Part shown: positions 1 to 5,318 of the stretch, piece by piece | Layout of the letters: the number at the start of each line of letters is the position of its first letter | How positions within the stretch are numbered: position 1 is the stretch's first letter | Assembly (NCBI GenBank): GCA_913044255.1 | Contig: CAJWOI010000219.1 | Coordinates: 1-5,318 of the forward strand | DNA from: an uncultured Alphaproteobacteria bacterium | Lineage (GTDB): Bacteria; Pseudomonadota; Alphaproteobacteria; UBA7887 | Length of the DNA stretch: 5,318 nt | Direction: 5' to 3' | Notes under the pieces: generated by a model | What the model was told of the DNA's origin: nothing | The model's database searches: none | Seen by the model: only the letters and a program-made list of their open reading frames with translations | Translations under genes and position numbers: made by a program

Positions 1-2628
1 TCTGTGGAAATAGATGCGGCGATGCCGCACGATCTCGTTAACGCTAAACCGGCCGCCGCCGCCGTGCGTGAATTTTTTGGTTCCTCACAGTTGTCGCAAT
101 TCATGGACCAAACGAACCCTTTGTCGGAAATTACTCACAAGCGTCGGTTGTCTGCACTTGGGCCCGGCGGTCTAACCCGTGAAAGGGCTGGGTTTGAGGT
201 TCGTGACGTACACCCAACCCATTACGGACGAATTTGTCCAATTGAAACTCCCGAGGGTCCGAACATTGGCCTTATCAATAGCCTCGCAACCTACGCTCGT
301 GTCAACCAATATGGGTTTATAGAGAGTCCGTATTGCAAGGTGGTTAAGGGAAAAGTGACAGCGGAGGTCGAATATCTTTCGGCGATGGATGAAGGTCGAT
401 ACACGATCGCCCAAGCCAACGCGGCACTTACTAAGTCGGGAAAACTCGCTAGCGATCTTGTCAGTTGCCGGGTCGATGGTGATTTCGTGATGGCTGCGCC
501 TGAGTCCGTTGACTATATCGATGTTTCGCCCAAGCAGCTTGTGTCTGTAGCTGCAGCATTAATTCCTTTCTTGGAAAACGACGATGCCAATCGGGCGCTG
601 ATGGGGTCAAACATGCAGCGCCAAGCAGTGCCCCTTATCTGTGCCGAAGCACCGCTTGTTGGTACCGGTATGGAAGAGGTCGTCGCTATAGATTCAGGAG
701 CTACTGTAGTCGCTCGACGTGGGGGTCTTGTAGATCAGGTTGACGCTCGGAGAATTGTGATACGGGTGGAAGAAAATGACGACGAGTCAACAACTGGGGT
801 AGACATTTATAACTTGCTAAAATTTCAGCGGTCTAATCAAAACACCTGCATAAATCAGCGGCCGCTCGTTTCGGTTGGGGACACAGTGCAGGCTGGAGAT
901 ATTATGGCAGACGGACCATCGACTGATCTGGGCGAGTTGGCACTTGGTCGCAATATTTTGGTCGCATTCATGCCGTGGCATGGTTACAACTTTGAAGATT
1001 CAATCCTATTATCTGAGCGTATCGTGCGCGATGACGTTTTCACCTCAATCCACATTGAGGAATTCGAGGTTATGGCGCGCGATACGAAGTTGGGGCCGGA
1101 GGATATTACAAGAGATATTCCGAATGTTAGCGATGAGGCACTAAGGAATTTGGATGAGGCAGGCATTGTTTATATAGGAGCAGAACTCAGTCCAGGTGAC
1201 ATTCTCGTCGGTAAAATTACCCCAAAAGGTGAATCTCCTCAGACGCCAGAGGAAAAATTGCTTCGTGCTATCTTCGGTGAAAAGGCATCGGATGTGCGCG
1301 ACACATCGCTCAAGCTTCCGCCTGGCGTTTCAGGGACCGTGGTGGAAGTTCGTGTTTTCTCTCGAAGGGGAATTGACAAGGACGAGCGTGCGCTTGCGAT
1401 CGAGAGTGCAGAGATAGATCGTCTGGCTAAGGATCGAGACGATGAACGAAAGATTATTGAGAGTAATGTATATGATCGACTGAGGCATTTGTTAATTAAT
1501 CGTGTTGTTACGTCGGGGCCGAAGGATGTATCCCCTAATTCCCGAGTCACGGAGTCCGTTTTGGACAGATATGCGCCAAGGGAATGGTGGCAATTTGCGC
1601 TTAAGCAAGAAAAGGCGATGGCGAATGTTGAATCACTGAAAAAAGAGCTTGATGCCGCCAGGCAACGCCTTCAGGCGCGGTTTGAAGAGAAGGTAGAAAA
1701 AGTTCAGAGTGGCGATGATTTACTACCTGCTGTACTTAAAATGGTGAAGGTTTTTGTCGCCGTTAAACGTAAAATTCAGCCAGGTGATAAGATGGCTGGA
1801 CGACATGGAAACAAAGGGGTGATCTCTCGTATCGTTCCGATAGAGGATATGCCCCATTTAGAAGATGGTACGCCAGTTGACATAGTGTTGAATCCGTTAG
1901 GTGTACCGTCTCGTATGAACGTAGGCCAGATCTTGGAAACTCATTTGGGCTGGGCAACGCATGCGCTTGGCGCCAGGATATCAAAATTGGTTGATCAATA
2001 TATTGAAACTAACAATGAAGAACCTATTCGTCGGGAGCTTACAAAAATCTATGGAAAGCATACTGATACAACGGAGCTAAAGGAATTTCAAAAAGACGAA
2101 ATTTTTGAGTTAGCCAATAATCTGCGCGGCGGCGTGCCAATCGCGACACCAGTTTTTGATGGTGCTCATGAGGATGATATTGCGGCGATGCTTGATGAGG
2201 CCGGGTTGGATGGAAGCGGTCAGACAACCTTGATTGACGGCCGGACGGGAGAAATTTTCGACCGGCAAATAACCGTAGGGTACATCTACATGCTTAAACT
2301 GCACCACTTAGTAGATGACAAAATTCACGCCCGATCTATTGGGCCGTATAGCTTGGTTACCCAACAGCCGTTGGGTGGCAAGGCACAGTTTGGCGGTCAA
2401 CGTTTCGGAGAAATGGAAGTTTGGGCGCTTCAAGCGTATGGCGCTGCTTATACCCTACAGGAAATGCTCACCGTTAAGTCCGATGACGTATCCGGCCGAA
2501 CAAAGGCGTATGAATCTGTGGTCCGTGGCGACGATACGTTTGAATCTGGCATTCCAGAGTCTTTTAACGTTTTGGTGAAAGAACTCCAGGCGTTAGGGCT
2601 TGATGTAGACCTCAGAAAGGTCGACTGA
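1..2628 (+). CDS. rpoB: RNA polymerase beta subunit, 5'-truncated by the window edge
   Basis: This is the beta subunit of DNA-dependent RNA polymerase, a cytoplasmic core enzyme subunit that forms one side of the active-site cleft. The reading frame is already open at base 1. The GTG at position 4 is an internal valine (SVEID), not a start, so about 480 N-terminal residues lie upstream. Window codons run roughly as E. coli number minus 480. Visible in order are the rifampicin region (codons 27-53), PIETPEGPNIGLIN, GYNFEDSI with the catalytic-site Glu332 and Asp333, the flap tip helix PEEKLLRAIFG (416-426), and a short alphaproteobacterial-type segment where E. coli has its SI2 insertion (about 468-570, containing SGPK and WWQFA). 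After these come GDKMAGRHGNKGV (Lys597, Lys605), His776 (E. coli His1237), QQPLGGKAQFGGQRFGEMEV, and the C-terminal clamp-anchoring end. The gene ends at TGA 2626-2628. No frameshift or internal stop is seen. Unusual residues are Cys112, Cys214 and Ala577. Identity is certain from sequence; the alphaproteobacterial origin is inferred from remembered family sequences. Confidence 0.99.
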   Translation, partial: SVEIDAAMPHDLVNAKPAAAAVREFFGSSQLSQFMDQTNPLSEITHKRRLSALGPGGLTRERAGFEVRDVHPTHYGRICPIETPEGPNIGLINSLATYARVNQYGFIESPYCKVVKGKVTAEVEYLSAMDEGRYTIAQANAALTKSGKLASDLVSCRVDGDFVMAAPESVDYIDVSPKQLVSVAAALIPFLENDDANRALMGSNMQRQAVPLICAEAPLVGTGMEEVVAIDSGATVVARRGGLVDQVDARRIVIRVEENDDESTTGVDIYNLLKFQRSNQNTCINQRPLVSVGDTVQAGDIMADGPSTDLGELALGRNILVAFMPWHGYNFEDSILLSERIVRDDVFTSIHIEEFEVMARDTKLGPEDITRDIPNVSDEALRNLDEAGIVYIGAELSPGDILVGKITPKGESPQTPEEKLLRAIFGEKASDVRDTSLKLPPGVSGTVVEVRVFSRRGIDKDERALAIESAEIDRLAKDRDDERKIIESNVYDRLRHLLINRVVTSGPKDVSPNSRVTESVLDRYAPREWWQFALKQEKAMANVESLKKELDAARQRLQARFEEKVEKVQSGDDLLPAVLKMVKVFVAVKRKIQPGDKMAGRHGNKGVISRIVPIEDMPHLEDGTPVDIVLNPLGVPSRMNVGQILETHLGWATHALGARISKLVDQYIETNNEEPIRRELTKIYGKHTDTTELKEFQKDEIFELANNLRGGVPIATPVFDGAHEDDIAAMLDEAGLDGSGQTTLIDGRTGEIFDRQITVGYIYMLKLHHLVDDKIHARSIGPYSLVTQQPLGGKAQFGGQRFGEMEVWALQAYGAAYTLQEMLTVKSDDVSGRTKAYESVVRGDDTFESGIPESFNVLVKELQALGLDVDLRKVD
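79..162 (+). other. Rifampicin-resistance determining region (cluster I) of rpoB
   Basis: This stretch encodes codons 27-54, beginning GSSQLSQFMDQTNPLSEITH and continuing to the Ser-Ala-Leu-Gly turn. It lines the rifampicin pocket beside the RNA exit path. The main resistance positions carry the sensitive residues: Gln33, Asp36, His46, Arg49, Ser51 and Leu53, equivalent to E. coli Q513, D516, H526, R529, S531 and L533. Thr38, where E. coli has Asn518, is the usual alphaproteobacterial residue as I recall it. The sequence alone therefore predicts a drug-sensitive pocket; the N-terminal rif site (around E. coli V146) is outside the window. Confidence 0.95.
1768..1824 (+). other. Beta-subunit active-centre motif (RKIQPGDKMAGRHGNKGV)
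   Basis: Codons 590-608 carry the invariant beta motif around GDKMAGRHGNKGV. Lys597 and Lys605 match E. coli Lys1065 and Lys1073, which lie next to the initiating nucleotide and the RNA 3' end. All key residues are present, which together with Glu332, Asp333 and His776 shows that this beta subunit is catalytically intact. It is preceded by the run MVKVFVAVK, and by Ala577 at a place usually held by glycine. Confidence 0.95.
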
Positions 2629-2697
2629 ACAAACTCGCTGACGACTGCCAAGTTAGAGACGTCGACTGATAAAACGACCGAGAGATAGGAGAGATCA
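2629..2697 (+). other. rpoB-rpoC intergenic spacer, no terminator
   Basis: The 69 bases between the rpoB stop and the rpoC start hold the rpoC ribosome binding site. They also contain one copy of an imperfect direct repeat whose other copy covers the rpoB stop codon. I see no GC-rich hairpin followed by a T tract, and no convincing -35/-10 pair, so the two genes are expected to be read from one transcript, as is usual for rpoBC. In the rpoC frame a TAG at 2686-2688 closes off any upstream start. Confidence 0.85.
2687..2691 (+). promoter_or_regulatory. Ribosome binding site of rpoC
   Basis: AGGAG lies six bases upstream of the ATG at 2698, a normal Shine-Dalgarno sequence and spacing. Between the in-frame TAG at 2686-2688 and this ATG there is no other ATG, GTG or TTG in frame, so the site fixes the rpoC start. 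Confidence 0.9.
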
Positions 2698-5318
2698 ATG
2701 AACGATCTGATGAGCGTATTCACGCCGATCAGTGCGTCGCAAGATTTCGATGAAATTCGAATTTCGATCGCAAGCCCGGAGAAAATCCGATCGTGGTCGT
2801 ATGGGGAGGTTAAAAAGCCTGAGACGATAAATTATCGGACGTTCAAGCCCGAACGTGAGGGCCTTTTCTGCGCTAAAATCTTTGGTCCGATAAAAGATTA
2901 TGAGTGTTTGTGCGGTAAATATAAGCGCATGAAACACCGTGGTATTGTTTGTGAAAAGTGCGGGGTAGAAGTGATTCAATCAAAAGTGCGCCGAGAACGC
3001 ATGGGGCATATTGAATTAGCTGCTCCCGTTGCGCACATCTGGTTTCTTAAATCACTGCCGTCTCGAATAGGGCTTTTACTCGATATGACGCTCAAGGAAA
3101 TCGAGCGGATTCTGTATTATGAAAACTATGTTGTTATTGAGCCGGGTTTAACTCCACTGGAGAGACATGAGACACTTACCGAAGATGGATATAGCCGTGC
3201 GATAGATGAGCATGGTGCTGATTCTTTTACGGCTGGCATAGGTGCCGAAGCGATACGAGGGATTCTTTCAGGGATTGATTTGGAGGAAGAGCGGGTACAG
3301 TTGCGGACGGATCTTTCTGAAACCAACTCCGAAGCGAAGCGTAAAAAATTTGTAAAACGGCTGAAGTTAGTTGAAGCGTTCATCAACTCAGGAAATCGCC
3401 CAGAATGGATGATATTTGAAGTAATTCCCATTATTCCGCCTGAGTTAAGGCCACTTGTTCCACTGGATGGTGGTAGATTTGCAACGTCGGATCTTAATGA
3501 TCTATACCGGAGGGTTATCAATCGGAACAATCGCCTGAAACGATTGTTAGAGCTCCGTGCTCCCGACATCATTGTGCGCAATGAAAAACGGATGTTGCAG
3601 GAGGCAGTCGATGCTTTGTTTGACAATGGTCGCCGCGGCAGGATTATCACTGGAGCGAATAAACGGCCACTAAAATCTCTGGCAGATATGCTTAAGGGTA
3701 AGCAGGGGAGATTTCGACAAAATCTACTCGGGAAACGCTGCGACTATTCTGGGAGATCAGTTATTGTAGTGGGCCCTGAGCTTAAACTGCACCAATGTGG
3801 TGTTCCTAAGAAGATGGCGCTTGAGTTATTTAAGCCGTTCATCTACGCGCGGCTCGAGGCCTACGCGCTCGCTACGACCATCAAGGCGGCAAAGCGTATG
3901 GTTGAGCGGGAGCGGCCAGAGATTTGGGACATTTTGGAGGAAGTGATACGCGAGCATCCAGTTTTGTTAAACCGGGCCCCCACCCTACATCGACTTGGCA
4001 TTCAAGCTTTTGAGCCAGTATTGATTGAAGGCAAAGCCATTCAACTACATCCTCTTGTTTGCGCTGCGTTTAATGCGGATTTTGATGGTGATCAGATGGC
4101 GGTACATGTGCCTCTGTCTTTGGAGGCACAGCTCGAGGCGCGAGTTTTGATGATGTCTACCAATAACATCTTGAGCCCCGCCAACGGCAAGCCGATCATC
4201 GTGCCAACTCAAGATATCGTACTTGGCCTGTATTATCAGACCTACAGTCGTGCTGGAATGCCTGGCGACGGGAAAGCGTTTGGTACTGTATCAGAAATTA
4301 AACACGCGCTAGAGATGGGGGCGGTTCATCTTCATGCCAATATAAAAGCTCGAATCAAAACTTATGACGAGGCTGGCGAAGAAATAACTTTACTGGCGGA
4401 CACTACCCCGGGACGGATGTTGTTATCCGAAATTATGCCTCGCCACCCTATGATTCAGTTCTCGTTGATCAACAAATTGCTGACAAAGAAGGAAATTAGT
4501 CAGGTAATTGACGTAGTGTACCGGCACTGCGGGCAAAAAGAGACAGTTATATTTGCTGACCAGCTCATGCAGATTGGGTTCAGCCGCGCTTGCTCCGCGG
4601 GAATTTCTTTCGGCAAGGACGATATGGTGGTGCCGGCAACGAAGGACGCTTTAGTAGATAAAACTCGAGCCTTAGTTAAGGAATTCGAAGGCCAATACGC
4701 TGAGGGATTAATTACGCAAGGCGAAAAATACAATAAGGTAATTGATGCCTGGTCGCAATGTACCGACCAGGTCGCGGATGAGATGATGCGCGAAATATCA
4801 GGCGCTGATACCAGCCAAGAGTCTGATAGTTTGGCTCCAATCAATTCAATTTATATGATGGCTCACTCCGGTGCTCGAGGTTCAACTGCTCAAATGAAGC
4901 AACTTGCTGGGATGCGTGGTTTGATGGCCAAACCTTCTGGTGAAATTATTGAAACTCCGATAATTTCAAACTTCAAAGAAGGTTTGTCGGTGTTGGAGTA
5001 TTTTAACTCAACCCATGGTGCTCGTAAGGGTTTGGCGGATACAGCTCTGAAAACCGCAAATTCAGGTTATCTAACGCGTCGCTTAGTTGATGTTGCACAA
5101 GATGTGATTATCTCTGAGGAAGATTGTGGGACTGCCAAAGGTCTGACCGTACGTGCGATTATTGACGGTGGGGAAATTATTGATCCACTTTCGGAGCGAG
5201 TGCTGGGTCGGACTACCGCAGTGGACGTCCTTGATCCATCGGATGATAAAGTATTGGTCTCTTCTGGCACTTTGTTAGAGGAGCCTGAGGTCGCACAGAT
5301 CGAAGCGGCCGGGGTCGA
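2698..5318 (+). CDS. rpoC: RNA polymerase beta' subunit, 3'-truncated by the window edge
   Basis: This is the beta' subunit of RNA polymerase, which holds the catalytic Mg ion and most of the clamp. The frame is open from ATG 2698 to the window end (873 codons plus two bases; E. coli beta' has 1407 residues), so the trigger loop and C-terminus are missing. Residue numbers run as E. coli plus one up to about residue 467, and minus four around the bridge helix. Visible in order are the zinc ribbon cysteines 70, 72, 85 and 88; the lid with RPLVPLDGGRF (251-261); the sigma-binding coiled coil (about 261-310, with Arg276, Arg279 and Glu296); the rudder (about 309-328); switch 2 (331-350); NRAPTLHR with Arg426; NADFDGD (459-465); YMMAHSGARGS; the bridge helix (765-800); and Cys810, the first ligand of the second zinc site. 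The other three ligands should fall just beyond the window. No internal stop or frameshift is seen. Residue 348 is Cys where Val is the rule. The gene is co-directional with rpoB and probably shares its transcript. Confidence 0.99.
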   Translation, partial: MNDLMSVFTPISASQDFDEIRISIASPEKIRSWSYGEVKKPETINYRTFKPEREGLFCAKIFGPIKDYECLCGKYKRMKHRGIVCEKCGVEVIQSKVRRERMGHIELAAPVAHIWFLKSLPSRIGLLLDMTLKEIERILYYENYVVIEPGLTPLERHETLTEDGYSRAIDEHGADSFTAGIGAEAIRGILSGIDLEEERVQLRTDLSETNSEAKRKKFVKRLKLVEAFINSGNRPEWMIFEVIPIIPPELRPLVPLDGGRFATSDLNDLYRRVINRNNRLKRLLELRAPDIIVRNEKRMLQEAVDALFDNGRRGRIITGANKRPLKSLADMLKGKQGRFRQNLLGKRCDYSGRSVIVVGPELKLHQCGVPKKMALELFKPFIYARLEAYALATTIKAAKRMVERERPEIWDILEEVIREHPVLLNRAPTLHRLGIQAFEPVLIEGKAIQLHPLVCAAFNADFDGDQMAVHVPLSLEAQLEARVLMMSTNNILSPANGKPIIVPTQDIVLGLYYQTYSRAGMPGDGKAFGTVSEIKHALEMGAVHLHANIKARIKTYDEAGEEITLLADTTPGRMLLSEIMPRHPMIQFSLINKLLTKKEISQVIDVVYRHCGQKETVIFADQLMQIGFSRACSAGISFGKDDMVVPATKDALVDKTRALVKEFEGQYAEGLITQGEKYNKVIDAWSQCTDQVADEMMREISGADTSQESDSLAPINSIYMMAHSGARGSTAQMKQLAGMRGLMAKPSGEIIETPIISNFKEGLSVLEYFNSTHGARKGLADTALKTANSGYLTRRLVDVAQDVIISEEDCGTAKGLTVRAIIDGGEIIDPLSERVLGRTTAVDVLDPSDDKVLVSSGTLLEEPEVAQIEAAGV
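2905..2961 (+). other. Zinc-binding ribbon of beta' (four cysteines)
   Basis: Cys70, Cys72, Cys85 and Cys88 (CLC, then CEKC) have exactly the spacing and numbering of the E. coli beta' N-terminal zinc site, which contacts upstream DNA and nascent RNA near the exit channel. All four ligands are present. Confidence 0.95.
3688..3747 (+). other. Switch 2 segment of beta' with an atypical Cys348
   Basis: Residues 331-350 cover GKQGRFRQNLLGKR and the following Asp-Tyr-Ser, a mobile hinge at the base of the clamp that touches the template strand and is the target region of myxopyronin-type inhibitors. The DNA-contacting basic residues Lys335, Arg340 and Arg347 are present. Position 348 reads Cys (TGC at 3739-3741), giving KRCDYSGRS, where bacterial and chloroplast enzymes I can recall, and archaeal and eukaryotic ones, have KRVD. 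Confidence 0.9.
4072..4092 (+). other. Catalytic Mg-binding motif NADFDGD of beta'
   Basis: Residues 459-465 spell the absolutely conserved motif whose three aspartates, here Asp461, Asp463 and Asp465 (E. coli D460, D462, D464), bind the catalytic magnesium of RNA synthesis. The motif is intact, followed by QMAVHVPLSLEAQ as in typical enzymes. Confidence 0.98.
4990..5097 (+). other. Bridge helix of beta'
   Basis: Residues 765-800 form the long helix that crosses the active-site cleft and moves during translocation. THGARKGLADTALKTANSGY and the following TRRLVDV match the common bacterial sequence without change, including Lys785 and Thr786 (E. coli K789, T790). The partner trigger loop lies beyond the window end. 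Confidence 0.95.

Noticed and set aside
4..6. GTG at position 4 as the start of a separate 874-residue protein
   Set aside because: The frame is open upstream to base 1 and the residues before the rifampicin region match the middle of RpoB, so this is an internal valine.
79..162. Possible rifampicin-resistance substitution
   Set aside because: All main resistance positions carry the sensitive residues; Thr38 for E. coli Asn518 is an ordinary alphaproteobacterial difference.
979..999. His327 in PWHGYNFED, where E. coli has Asn, next to catalytic Glu332 and Asp333
   Set aside because: This position varies among bacteria (Asn, Asp, Glu, Lys are all known), so the change is not remarkable.
1239..1550. 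A 103-codon open frame on the - strand inside rpoB, and similar frames at 4500-4844, 2695-2979 and elsewhere
   Set aside because: They all overlap strongly conserved rpoB or rpoC coding sequence, with no domain or conserved motif of their own.
1639..1645. AAAAAAG run as a possible programmed frameshift site in rpoB (and a similar A6-TTT run at about 3340-3348 in rpoC)
   Set aside because: The run sits as AAA AAA G in the reading frame rather than X XXY YYZ, there is no evident downstream structure, and the original frame continues without a break into conserved sequence.
2629..2697. Possible terminator, attenuator or internal promoter between rpoB and rpoC
   Set aside because: No stable hairpin with a T tract and no convincing promoter boxes are visible; the only palindrome is the six-base GTCGAC.
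3126..3650. A 174-codon open frame on the - strand inside rpoC
   Set aside because: It lies wholly antisense to the coiled-coil and rudder coding region, is rich in Ser and Arg as expected of a complement frame, shows no recognisable domain, and the + strand frame is unmistakably rpoC.

Overview
The window is a 5.3 kb piece of the core RNA polymerase operon. It holds the last two thirds of rpoB (beta subunit, 5' end cut by the window) and the first 60% or so of rpoC (beta' subunit, 3' end cut by the window). Both lie on the + strand, separated by a 69-base gap. No other gene is supported. Every other open frame of moderate length is a shadow of these two genes in another frame or on the other strand.

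The organism looks like an alphaproteobacterium. From memory of the families, alphaproteobacterial signatures occur in both proteins. In beta they are SVEID..MPHDL near the window start, INSLATYARVN, a short, alpha-type segment with SGPK...WWQFA where E. coli has its SI2 insertion, RSIGPYSL, and RGDDTFESGIPESFN close to the C-terminus. In beta' they are YMMAHSGARGS, GEIIETPIISNFKEG and VYRHCGQKETVIF. Base composition is close to balanced (29 of 60 bases G or C in one line counted by hand). Codon choice is mixed, with AGA, ATA, CTA and GGG all used, which is not the strong bias expected of these genes in a fast grower. I cannot assign a family or genus.

Layout: 1-2628 rpoB (875 codons visible, equivalent to about E. 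coli residue 481 to the end); 2629-2697 gap with a good ribosome binding site for rpoC and no terminator; 2698-5318 rpoC (873 complete codons visible, ending just before the last three cysteines of the second zinc site). The two products assemble with alpha and omega into core RNA polymerase. Beta supplies the rifampicin pocket, flap and nucleotide-contacting lysines. Beta' supplies the Mg-binding aspartates, bridge helix, switch 2 and the sigma-binding coiled coil. All catalytic residues I could check are present.

I found no new biological system. What deserves a second look is a few substitutions at positions that are normally very conserved, above all Val to Cys in switch 2 of beta', and an imperfect direct repeat that copies the end of rpoB into the gap.
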